Of a DNA stretch of 64,000 bases, positions 32,469-40,648 are shown piece by piece (position 1 is the first letter of the stretch; the number at the start of each line of letters is the position of its first letter). Origin of the DNA: Stenotrophomonas africana (GTDB taxonomy: Bacteria; Pseudomonadota; Gammaproteobacteria; Xanthomonadales; Xanthomonadaceae); assembly GCF_013004645.1 (NCBI RefSeq), contig NZ_JABEME010000002.1:186001-250000 (forward strand), written 5' to 3'. The position numbers were made by a program, and so were the translations under genes. The notes under the pieces are model-generated. The model searched no databases. It had not been told where the DNA came from and worked only from the letters and a program-made list of their open reading frames with translations.

Positions 32469-33877
32469 GCATGCTGCGCGCAGGACAGCAGACCGCAGCC
32501 AGGACGTGGCTGTTGTTGCTGCTGTGCCTGCTGCCGATGGCGGCACTGGCGGCAATCCCGGTCCCCGCGCTGGACGATCCCGTGGTGGACACTGCCAACG
32601 CGCTGTCCGCTGAAACCCGCGCCACCCTGCGCAGGCAGGCACTGCAGCTGCAGGTGCAGAAAGGTGCGCAGCTGCAGGTGCTGGTGGTCCCCAGCGTAGG
32701 CAACGAGGGCATCGAGGCCTACGCACAGCGGGTGTTCGATCAATGGCAGCTGGGTCGCGCTGGTGTCGACGACGGTGTGTTGTTGCTGGTGGCGGTACAG
32801 GACCGCCGCGTACGCATCCAGACCGGCTATGGCCTGGAAGGTGCGCTGCCGGACGCGTACGCCGCTCGCATCATCGACAACGCGATCGTACCGCGCTTCC
32901 GTGAGGGCGATTTCGATCAGGGCGTGCTCGATGGCACGACGATCATGGTGGCGCTGATCGAGGGCGAGGACTTGCCGGCATGGGAAGAACCGTCGGCCAG
33001 CAACGTGCTGCCTGCGGACTGGCGCCGTGCAGACTCGGTGGTGGCGTTGACCCTGCTGGCCGGCTTCCTGGCTGGGCTGTGGCGCTCGCCGCCGCCTCTC
33101 CCGCCGGCGAAGACCGAGGACGATTTCAGCGGCAGCCGTCGGGAGCGGCGGCGCAAGGCACTGGCCGCCAATGCGTCGGCACCAAGACCGAGCTGGCCGA
33201 CCTTGCCGGCCTGGGGGCGTCCGATGCTGCTGACAGCGGTGGTTGCCGCAGGCGCGCTGTCCGTGGCGTTGCTGCTGCCACGCCACCTGCTGCCGGGCCT
33301 GTGCTTCGTGATGGTGCTGGGCGTGCCGGTGGCGGCCCTGCTCGGCTGGTGCTGGCGTCGCAGCCGCGGGGTGCGCGTCGTCCTGTGCGGCATGCTGGTA
33401 CTCAGCGCGGTCTTTCTGGTGCAGGCGTTGCTTCGCGGCCAGCTGCCACCGGGCCTGGCCCGGCATCTGCTGCTGCAGGCCGCCGCGGGCGTTGTCACCC
33501 TGATGGTGTTCCTGCTGGTGCAGGCCTGTCGCACACGCTGGAAGAAGAACCGCAGCAGCTTCGCCGTGCGCATGACGGCGCTGGTGCTGTTGACCCTCGG
33601 CTATGCCGCGGGCGCGTTGCTGGCGATCCATCGTGCCGAAGGTGACGATCCACGGCTGCTGGCGATGATCGTGTCCGGTGTGTGTGGCGTGCTGCTGTAC
33701 TTCGTATGGCTGTTCACCATGTCGCCGGGCGAGCGCGCACGTGGGCGGGCTTCATCACCCCGCGAACGCACGTCGTCCCGTTCGTCGTCCTCGTCGAGTT
33801 CGTCGTCGAGCAGTTCCAGCAGCTGGTCTGGAGGCGGCGGCCGCAGCGGTGGTGGCGGCGCATCGGGCAGCTGGTAG
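32465..33877 (+). CDS. TPM-domain membrane protein with poly-Ser tail
   Basis: A protein of 470 residues starting at the GTG that overlaps the M3 stop, or at an ATG two codons on. A signal/anchor (LLLLLCLLPMAALA) precedes a TPM (YgcG) domain: VVDTANALSAETRATL, VLVVPSVGNEGIEAYAQRVF, GVDDGVLLLVAVQDRRVRIQ, TGYGLEGALPDAYAARII. Several membrane helices follow after residue about 190. The C-terminus is a run of about 20 serines and then Gly-rich SGGGGRSGGGGASGSW, a common ending in YgcG-like proteins. TPM proteins are tied to envelope or photosystem maintenance; bacterial roles are mostly unknown. Confidence 0.85.
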   Translation: MSMLRAGQQTAARTWLLLLLCLLPMAALAAIPVPALDDPVVDTANALSAETRATLRRQALQLQVQKGAQLQVLVVPSVGNEGIEAYAQRVFDQWQLGRAGVDDGVLLLVAVQDRRVRIQTGYGLEGALPDAYAARIIDNAIVPRFREGDFDQGVLDGTTIMVALIEGEDLPAWEEPSASNVLPADWRRADSVVALTLLAGFLAGLWRSPPPLPPAKTEDDFSGSRRERRRKALAANASAPRPSWPTLPAWGRPMLLTAVVAAGALSVALLLPRHLLPGLCFVMVLGVPVAALLGWCWRRSRGVRVVLCGMLVLSAVFLVQALLRGQLPPGLARHLLLQAAAGVVTLMVFLLVQACRTRWKKNRSSFAVRMTALVLLTLGYAAGALLAIHRAEGDDPRLLAMIVSGVCGVLLYFVWLFTMSPGERARGRASSPRERTSSRSSSSSSSSSSSSSSWSGGGGRSGGGGASGSW

Positions 33878-33878
33878 T

Positions 33879-34550
33879 TCAGGTCGCCTGTACCCGCCAG
33901 CCGAGTGCAGTGTCCTCCACAACACCCGGGCCGGCCACGTCGCCGACCTGCAGCAACAGGCCCTGCGCATTGGGCAGGTCCTTCTGCTCGGGGAACCAGC
34001 GCCGGTCCGCAGCGACCACGATCAGCAGGCCCTCGTCGTCGCCCATCGGCGCGAACTGCGGCGAAGGCGGGCTGATCGGTTGCAGGCCGAACCGCAGGTT
34101 GGACTGTTCGCGCACAGCGTCGACATCGTGGCTGGGCAGGCCGACCTCGCTCAGGCAGGTCAGCTCGCTGCCGTGGAAGGCGCCCTGATGCGTACTGGAC
34201 GGCAAGCGGCGGCGGCCGATCAGTTCCAGGATCAAGCCATCGGGGCCGGTAAAGTACACCGACTGCGACTGCCAGCTGCTTTCCAGCGCGAAGTAATCCA
34301 GCCCGGCCGGATTGCGCTGCAGTGGCGTGCGTTCGCGCAACCAGGTCATGGCCTCGCCGAAGCGGTTGTCCGGTACGTTGAAGGCCAGGTGCACGCCTCC
34401 GACAGGACGTCCTTCACTGGGCTGCAGTTCGATCGTGCTCCAGCCGATGTGCACATGGGTGCCGACCACGCGCTGCTGCAGCACATCGTGGAAGTAGCTG
34501 GCCACGGCACCGACGTCGGATACCGGCAGAGTGAGGTGCAGCAGGCGCAT
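33879..34550 (-). CDS. VOC/glyoxalase-fold protein
   Basis: A protein of 223 residues with two vicinal-oxygen-chelate repeats. The first starts MRLLHLTLPVSDVGAVASYF and contains GVHLAFNVPDNRFGEAMTWL and VYFTGPDGLILELIGRRR; the His and Glu residues are in metal-ligand positions. The second half, from LTCLSEVGLPSHDVDAV, is a degenerate repeat ending GLLLQVGDVAGPG. Such proteins include dioxygenases, glyoxalases and resistance proteins; nothing in the neighbourhood selects among them. It is convergent with the TPM gene, 2 bp apart. Confidence 0.78.
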   Translation of the reverse strand: MRLLHLTLPVSDVGAVASYFHDVLQQRVVGTHVHIGWSTIELQPSEGRPVGGVHLAFNVPDNRFGEAMTWLRERTPLQRNPAGLDYFALESSWQSQSVYFTGPDGLILELIGRRRLPSSTHQGAFHGSELTCLSEVGLPSHDVDAVREQSNLRFGLQPISPPSPQFAPMGDDEGLLIVVAADRRWFPEQKDLPNAQGLLLQVGDVAGPGVVEDTALGWRVQAT

Positions 34551-34604
34551 GATCGATCCTCCGTGGACACCTCCACTGTAGCGCCGGGCGCAGCGCGGCG
34601 GCCA

Positions 34605-35684
34605 CTAGCGCAGTGAATGGTCGAAGAACCGTATCGCTGCATCCACTGCCTGCGCGTGGGTCTGCGCCTTTGGCACCGACGTAGTGCACAGCTCCTGCAG
34701 CCGCTGCTGCCCGGTCGCGGTGCACGCGGCCAGGAAATCATAGTGGCCCACATCGGCCAAGCGCTGCAGTTCCGCGCCCGGAATCAGGGCACCGGCGGCC
34801 GCGCCATTGGTCTGTGGCGGCGCAACCGTGTCAGCCTCACCCAGCACGATCGACACGGGCAGCCGCAACGAGGACAGCTGCTCGGGCGCGAAGGCCTGGA
34901 TGATCGCCGGAGCCAGCAGGAATGCCGCCCGCACGCCGGGGATCGCGCGCGCGTCGTTGGCCTGGGAGATCCATGGCGCCAGTGTGGGAGAGGCCGCAGC
35001 GGCAACACGCGCCTCCATCGTGTGGGTTGCCGCCTCCTGCTGAGGCCGGCAGACGCCGTCATGCGGATGTGCGAGGCAGAAGGCCAGCAGTCGCTGCAGG
35101 TCCGGTCGTGCACCGGCTGCGAGCAGCGCGGTGTAGCCGCCGGCCGAGAACCCGGCAACACCCAGGCGTTCAGCATCGACATGCGGGCCCAGCACTGGAT
35201 CGGCCCGCACGGCCGCGAGCGCAGCGCGCAGATCATCCGCGCGCAGCCAGCTCAGCATGCTGCCGGGCAGGGTCATCGTGTCCACGCCGTTGTTGCCGGG
35301 ATGATCGACTGCGATCACCAGATACCCGGCACGCGCCAGCGCGGTGCCCAGCCAGCCCATCATGCGCGCACTGCCGCCGTTGCCGTGCGAGAGCAGCAGC
35401 GTTGGCAGGCGATCACCCGCGATCGGTGCATCCATTGCTGCACGTCCGACGTCGAACAGCGGCGCGTCGGGCGGGCCGATGGTCAGCGCGGTTTCCCGGC
35501 TGCCGGCCAGCGCCGGGTACCAGACCGTGTAGCGCAGCGCGTCGTGGTGCTGCGCATCGCGCACAGCCGCGCTGGCCACCGTGGTGGCGCCGTGGCGCTC
35601 GCCGGCCGCCCGCGTCTCGCTGGCATCGGCCACGGCAGTGGAGACCATGAGGATCATTCCCAGCACAGCGGCCATCATGCGCAT
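34605..35684 (-). CDS. exported alpha/beta hydrolase, PAF-acetylhydrolase/dienelactone-hydrolase-like
   Basis: A protein of 359 residues with a signal peptide (MMAAVLGMILMVSTAVADA). The nucleophile elbow is GVAGFSAGGYTALL; PTLLLSHGNGGSARMMGWLG forms the oxyanion region, and GHYDF near the end provides the histidine. The pattern is that of COG4188 predicted dienelactone hydrolases, related to PAF-acetylhydrolases. It lies 13 bp downstream of an AraC regulator on the same strand, so the two are co-transcribed. The frame continues upstream through the AraC gene but has no signal there. Substrate unknown. Confidence 0.85.
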   Translation of the reverse strand: MRMMAAVLGMILMVSTAVADASETRAAGERHGATTVASAAVRDAQHHDALRYTVWYPALAGSRETALTIGPPDAPLFDVGRAAMDAPIAGDRLPTLLLSHGNGGSARMMGWLGTALARAGYLVIAVDHPGNNGVDTMTLPGSMLSWLRADDLRAALAAVRADPVLGPHVDAERLGVAGFSAGGYTALLAAGARPDLQRLLAFCLAHPHDGVCRPQQEAATHTMEARVAAAASPTLAPWISQANDARAIPGVRAAFLLAPAIIQAFAPEQLSSLRLPVSIVLGEADTVAPPQTNGAAAGALIPGAELQRLADVGHYDFLAACTATGQQRLQELCTTSVPKAQTHAQAVDAAIRFFDHSLR

Positions 35685-35697
35685 CTTCAGTTCCTTG

Positions 35698-36525
35698 TCA
35701 GTTGGGACGTTCGTCGACTGGCAGCCAGATCTCCACGCCGCCGTTGCCGGTGTGCTCATCGAATCGGGCGTCGTAGCGTTCCAGATCCGGTGCATCGGCA
35801 AGGCTGAGGTTGGAAGCAGGAAGATAATGATCCAGCAGCCAGAACCAGGTCGAGCGGATGGTCGAGATGTGCGCGCCGTGCCAGGCCACCAGATAGCGAC
35901 GCGGCGGAATGTGCACACTTTGCCAGTGCGCAGGCACGCTCGGCACCACGCTGGCCGGCAGTGCGGCGATGTAATCGAAGCCGCCATCGTCGTCGCTGTT
36001 GCAGCACACGCCGAAGCTGATCGGTGCCGGCTTCGGCCATTCGCGGTTGAGCTGCGCCCATTGGCCGGGAATCGCGCCGCCACTGTCGCGGGTATGCCGC
36101 ATGCCGATGCCCACCACCTGGAAAGCGGGCGTGTCGAGCAGCCGCGGCGCTTCACCGCAGGGCACCGGCGCATCATCCACGCGGATCGCCTGTACCAGCG
36201 CCAGCCCATCGGTGCCCTGTTCGCGTACGCGCTCCGGCGTCTGCCCGAACTGTTCACTGAAGGCGCGGGTGAACGCGGCGTGGGTGGTATAGCCGGCCCC
36301 CAGCGCGACCTGCAGGATGTCGCCCGCGCCGTTCGCCAACCGCTGCGCGGCAGCGGTCAGGCGCCGTCCCCGCAGATAGCGCACCACCGAGGTGCCAGTG
36401 CGGGCCTGGAACAGACGTGACAGATGGAACGGCGACAGCCCCGCTGCGGTGGCGATATCGGCCAGCGCCAATGGCCGGTCCGCATGGGTTTCGATGTACC
36501 ACAACGCCTTGCCCGCCGCGCTCAT
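35698..36525 (-). CDS. AraC-family regulator with GyrI-like effector domain
   Basis: A regulator of 275 residues. The AraC DNA-binding domain is at the N-terminus, residues 1-105, with two helix-turn-helices (ALADIATAAGLSPFHLSRLF and ILQVALGAGYTTHAAFTRAF) as in Rob/SoxS-type proteins. A GyrI-like ligand-binding domain from about 120 contains FQVVGIGMRHT, FDYIAALPASVV and VEIWLPVDERPN. Such proteins sense small, often toxic, compounds. It probably controls the hydrolase in its own operon. The start follows GGAAAGG in the leader. Confidence 0.88.
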   Translation of the reverse strand: MSAAGKALWYIETHADRPLALADIATAAGLSPFHLSRLFQARTGTSVVRYLRGRRLTAAAQRLANGAGDILQVALGAGYTTHAAFTRAFSEQFGQTPERVREQGTDGLALVQAIRVDDAPVPCGEAPRLLDTPAFQVVGIGMRHTRDSGGAIPGQWAQLNREWPKPAPISFGVCCNSDDDGGFDYIAALPASVVPSVPAHWQSVHIPPRRYLVAWHGAHISTIRSTWFWLLDHYLPASNLSLADAPDLERYDARFDEHTGNGGVEIWLPVDERPN

Positions 36526-36724
36526 CTGCCTTTCCCCGAATCCAATGCCGGCACAGTAGCGGATCGGCAGGCGCGGCGCTTAGCAGTTCTTGCGCCTGTG
36601 CGGCATCAAGCTGTCGTACTGACGTCATGCCTCCTTCACAGATCGGGCCGAGACTGCGCGCCTTGTCCAGGCCTGTTGTGTCCGCACAGGTGCTGGCCCT
36701 GTCGCGTCCTCCCGGAGCCCTGCC

Positions 36725-39127
36725 GTGCATCGTTCGAAGCTTTCGCGTTCCATCCTCCTTGCCCTTTCCATGGCCAGCGCAGGAGGCGCGATCGCAGCGG
36801 AGGCCGATGCGGTCGATACCGCAGGCGGCAGCCGCGCCGCACCCACCCAGCTCGACGCGATGCTGGTCACCGGCACCCGCGCCTCCAACCGCACCCAGTT
36901 CGAAACGCTGGCGCCGGTGGACGTGTTCACCAAGGAAGACATCACGTCCGTTCAATCCACCGACCTGAAGGACGTGCTGGCCCAGCTGGTGCCATCGTTC
37001 GTGGTGCAGCGCCTGCCGATGGCGGACGGCCAGGTGTTCGTGCGCCCGGCGACCCTGCGTGGCCTGTCACCGGACCAGACCCTGGTGCTGGTCAATGGTC
37101 GCCGCTTCCACCGCAGCGCGCTGCTCGGCAACCGTGGTGCGCAGGCAGCCGACCTGGCACAGATCCCGACCAGTGCGATCAAGCGCATCGAAGTGCTGCG
37201 CGACGGCGCATCGGCACAGTACGGCTCGGATGCCATCGCCGGTGTCATCAACATCATTCTTGAGGATGGCCCGGGCACCGAGATCACCGCCGGTTATTCG
37301 CAGTACGCGCAGGGTGACGGTGCGTCGCGGGACTTCAGTGCGCGCACCGGCTGGTCGCTGGGCGACTACGGCAGCCTGGTGCTGTTCGCCGAATCGTCCA
37401 ACTCCGATGCCACCTCGCGCACCCGCCAGCGCCCGGATGCCATTGCGTTCCAGGCCGCGCATCCGGAGCTGGAGGTGCCCAACCCGGTACAGCGCTGGGG
37501 CCAACCGGAACTGGAAAGCCGCCGCGTCGGCTTCAACGTGAAGACCAACGCCAGCGAGACGCTGGAGCTCTATGCCTTCGGCCTATACAGCCACAGTGAT
37601 GGCGTCAGCGATTTCAACTGGCGCAACCCCGATACCACCACCGGCGCCTACCGCACCACCCCGATCTTCCCAGGCTGGAACCTGCGTTCGCTGTACCCGG
37701 TGGGCTTCAGCCCGCAGTACGGCAACGTGCAGAACGACCTGCAGCTGGTCGGCGGCCTGCGCGGTGAGATCACGCCCAAGCTGCGCTGGGATGTCAGTGC
37801 TTCGTATGGTCGCAACGCCATCGACTACAGCCTGAAGAACTCGATCAATGCTTCCCTGGGTCCGGCCAGCCCGACCGCGTTCGACCTCGGCCGCCTGACC
37901 CAGACCGAGAAGAACGCCAACGCCGACTTCAACTACGAGTGGGAGGTGGGCGCGCTGTCCAAGCCGATCAACGTCGCCTTCGGTGGCGAGTTCCGCCAGG
38001 AGACCTACCAGGTGCGCGCCGGTGACCCCGCCTCGTACGCGGTGGGCCCGGGTGCGGCCGCGGGCCTGGAGGCTAATTCCAACGGTGCGCCGGGTTTCTC
38101 GGCCAGCCAGGCCGGGCAGTGGAGCCAGCGCAGCAAGGCGGCGTACGTGGATATGGAAGTGCCGCTGGGCGAGCGCTGGAGCATCGGCGCGGCCAGCCGT
38201 TACGAGGACTTCTCCAGCTTCGGCAGCACGTTGGACGGCAAGCTGTCGGCACGTTTCGCGATCACCCCGGACGTAGCCCTGCGCGGCACCGTGTCCACCG
38301 GCTTCCGTGCGCCGACGCCCGCGCAGCTCAACACCACCAGTACCACCCAGGGCCTGGACACGCGCACGCTGCAGATCTTCACCAGTGGCCGCCTGTCGCC
38401 GAACGATCCGCTGGCGCAGCTGCTCGGTGCCAGGCCGTTGAAGCCGGAGGAATCGCGTACCGCCTCGCTGGGCCTGACCTGGCGCACCGACCTGGGCCTG
38501 TCCGGTTCGGTGGACGTCTACCAGATCAAGCTCACCGACCGCTTCAGCCAGTCGGCCAGCTTCGCCATTCCGGCCGGTACGCCCAACCCGCTGGGCTACA
38601 CCTCGGTGAACTACTTCACCAATGACTTCGATACCACCACCACCGGCGTGGACGTGGTCGGCAACTACCTGCGCGACCTCGGCGCCGGCCGCATGACGTT
38701 GACCCTGGCCTATAACTACAACCGCACCCGCGTGGACAATGGCAGCACCTCGGTGGCCACCAACGAAACCCAGCGCGTGCTGTTTGAAGACCGCCTGCCC
38801 GAGCACAAGGGCAGCCTGACCGGCAGCTGGGACATCGGCGCCTGGTCGCTGATGGCGCGCATGCGCTACTACGGCGCCTGGACCGACGCCAGCGGCAATG
38901 CGGTGGGCGACATCTACCAGCGCTTCAGTGCGATGAGCTTCCTCGACCTCGCGGTGGGCTATCGCATCAACGAGCACCACAGCCTGCGTGTCGGCGCCGA
39001 CAACGTGCTCGACCGCTATCCGGATGAGGCCGTGTTCCAGGCCAGCCGCGGCCTGATCTACTCGCGCAATGCACCGTATGACACCGACGGCGCCAACCTG
39101 TACGCGCAGTACCGGCTGAGCTTCTGA
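36725..39127 (+). CDS. TonB-dependent receptor coupled to an aminotransferase-like enzyme
   Basis: A receptor of 800 residues with a GTG start (GGAG 7 bp upstream) and signal SILLALSMASAGGAIAAE. The plug has LDAMLVTGTRASNRTQFE, LRGLSPDQTLVLVNGRRFHR and IEVLRDGASAQYGSDAIAGV, and the barrel ends DGANLYAQYRLSF. It belongs to the same broad group as many xanthomonad substrate-specific receptors. Its stop overlaps the ATG of a Tat-exported aminotransferase-V-like gene (TGATG), so receptor and enzyme are made together. No iron-box or riboswitch was recognised upstream. The substrate is unknown; a peptide or amino-acid derivative is plausible given the partner. Confidence 0.85.
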   Translation: MHRSKLSRSILLALSMASAGGAIAAEADAVDTAGGSRAAPTQLDAMLVTGTRASNRTQFETLAPVDVFTKEDITSVQSTDLKDVLAQLVPSFVVQRLPMADGQVFVRPATLRGLSPDQTLVLVNGRRFHRSALLGNRGAQAADLAQIPTSAIKRIEVLRDGASAQYGSDAIAGVINIILEDGPGTEITAGYSQYAQGDGASRDFSARTGWSLGDYGSLVLFAESSNSDATSRTRQRPDAIAFQAAHPELEVPNPVQRWGQPELESRRVGFNVKTNASETLELYAFGLYSHSDGVSDFNWRNPDTTTGAYRTTPIFPGWNLRSLYPVGFSPQYGNVQNDLQLVGGLRGEITPKLRWDVSASYGRNAIDYSLKNSINASLGPASPTAFDLGRLTQTEKNANADFNYEWEVGALSKPINVAFGGEFRQETYQVRAGDPASYAVGPGAAAGLEANSNGAPGFSASQAGQWSQRSKAAYVDMEVPLGERWSIGAASRYEDFSSFGSTLDGKLSARFAITPDVALRGTVSTGFRAPTPAQLNTTSTTQGLDTRTLQIFTSGRLSPNDPLAQLLGARPLKPEESRTASLGLTWRTDLGLSGSVDVYQIKLTDRFSQSASFAIPAGTPNPLGYTSVNYFTNDFDTTTTGVDVVGNYLRDLGAGRMTLTLAYNYNRTRVDNGSTSVATNETQRVLFEDRLPEHKGSLTGSWDIGAWSLMARMRYYGAWTDASGNAVGDIYQRFSAMSFLDLAVGYRINEHHSLRVGADNVLDRYPDEAVFQASRGLIYSRNAPYDTDGANLYAQYRLSF

Positions 39128-40428
39128 TGGACCGCAACCGCCGCTCCCTGTTGCGTGCCGGTGCACTGCTGCCGGCCGCCGCCGCACTGTCTTCACTGCC
39201 CGCCATGGCGGCCGCGGGTTACGCTGCGCCCATGCAGATTCCCGCAACGACCGTGGCGCCGGACGTGCTGGCCCGCGATGAAGGCTACTGGGCCACCGTG
39301 GCCAGCCACTTCGACATCACCGATGAAGTGAACCACCTGGAGAACGGCTACTGGGGTGCGATGGGCCGCGAGACGCTGGCCAGCTACCAGCGCCATACCG
39401 CTGAAGTGAACCGTGGCAACGCCTGGTACGGCCGTCGTGAGTTCCCGGCGCAGTACATGGCGGTGCAGCGGCAGGTGGCCGAACTGCTGGGCGTGGGCGC
39501 CGACGAGATCGCACTGACCCGCGGCGCCACCGAGGCGATGCTGGCGCTGATCGGCGGCTACAACCGCCTGCAGCCTGGCGACCAGGTGCTGTATGCCGAC
39601 ATCGACTACGACAGCATGATCGGTGCGATGCGCTGGCTGCAGCAGCGTCGCGGCGTGCAGGTCGAGCGTATCGCGCTGCCAGCGGTGCCGGACCACGCGC
39701 AGGCCCTGCAGGCGTATGAGGACGCATTCGCGCGGTTGCCGCGCCTGAAGCTGGTGCTGCTGACCCAGGTCAGCCATCGCCATGGGCTGGTGCTGCCGGT
39801 GGCGGAGATCGCCGAGCGTGCGCGCGCACGCGGTATCGATGTGATCGTTGATGCTGCCCATGGTTTCGGTCAGATCGCCTACGCCGTGCCGGACCTGAAG
39901 GCTGACTTCGTGGGCATCAACCTGCACAAGTGGATCGGTGCGCCGGTCGGCGTCGGCGCGATGTATGTGCGCAGGGGCCGCGTTGCGGACCTCGATCCGT
40001 ACATGGGCGAGACCGACGACGGCCGCGTGGGCAGCCGCGTGCACACCGGCACGGTCAACTTTGCCGCCTACCTGGCGCTGCCGGAAGCAATCGCCCTGCA
40101 CCAGCGCATAGGTGCCGCCAACAAGCAGGCGCGCCTGCGCTACCTGCGTGAGCGCTGGACGCTGCCGGCACGGCAGATGGCGCACATCGAAGTGCTGTCT
40201 TCGCCCGAACCGGCGCAGGCCAGCGCATTGGCCAGCTTCCGCCTGCGCGGGCGCACCAGCGTGGCAGACAACATGGCGCTGCAGAAGCGCCTGCTGGACG
40301 AGCATCGCGTGTTCACCACCCATCGCGACGGGTTGGACTCCGGCGCCTGCGTGCGGGTGACGCCGTCGGTGTTCACCCGGCCGCAGCAGATGGATGCGCT
40401 GGTGAAGGCCCTCTCCGCCTTGGCCTGA
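39127..40428 (+). CDS. Tat-exported aminotransferase class V-fold enzyme (isopenicillin-N-epimerase-like)
   Basis: A PLP-dependent enzyme of 433 residues. The N-terminus MDRNRRSLLRAGALLPAAAA is a twin-arginine signal, as expected for a protein exported with its cofactor. LTRGATEAMLALIGGYNRLQ binds the PLP phosphate region, VIVDAAHGFGQIAY holds the Asp, and GINLHKWIGAPVGVGAMYVR carries the Schiff-base lysine. The closest family label is isopenicillin-N epimerase or cysteine-desulfurase-like. Coupling to a TonB receptor suggests that it modifies an imported compound in the periplasm. The reaction is not predictable. Confidence 0.85.
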   Translation: MDRNRRSLLRAGALLPAAAALSSLPAMAAAGYAAPMQIPATTVAPDVLARDEGYWATVASHFDITDEVNHLENGYWGAMGRETLASYQRHTAEVNRGNAWYGRREFPAQYMAVQRQVAELLGVGADEIALTRGATEAMLALIGGYNRLQPGDQVLYADIDYDSMIGAMRWLQQRRGVQVERIALPAVPDHAQALQAYEDAFARLPRLKLVLLTQVSHRHGLVLPVAEIAERARARGIDVIVDAAHGFGQIAYAVPDLKADFVGINLHKWIGAPVGVGAMYVRRGRVADLDPYMGETDDGRVGSRVHTGTVNFAAYLALPEAIALHQRIGAANKQARLRYLRERWTLPARQMAHIEVLSSPEPAQASALASFRLRGRTSVADNMALQKRLLDEHRVFTTHRDGLDSGACVRVTPSVFTRPQQMDALVKALSALA

Positions 40429-40438
40429 CCCTGCTTTG

Positions 40439-40648
40439 GTGGGTGCCAACCTTGGTTGGCACATTCCAACCGTGCCGGGGAATCTTCCGCCTGCCAGCGG
40501 CCGGCGCTACCGGTCGGGTGGGTGCCAACTGTTGGTCGGCACATCCCATTCCACGATCTACCTCCGATCTGGTGGGTGCCAACCTTGGTTGGCACATTCC
40601 GACCGTGCTGGGGAATCTTCCGCCGGCCAGCGGCCGGCACTACCGCTC
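40439..40648. repeat. tandem SMAG-type elements with a duplicated ~78-bp unit
   Basis: Three copies of GGTGGGTGCCAAC...TTGGTYGGCAC lie at 40439, 40517 and 40571. The first and third are followed by nearly the same sequence (GGGGAATCTTCCGCC then CCAGCGGCCGGC and CTACCG), making an imperfect direct repeat of about 78 bp separated by about 54 bp. They fill the gap between convergent genes, and the last unit runs into the 3' end of the MocR gene. Confidence 0.8.

Noticed and set aside
40439..40648. CRISPR array
   Set aside because: Repeats are palindromic SMAG elements, irregularly spaced, only three copies and with similar rather than unique spacers.
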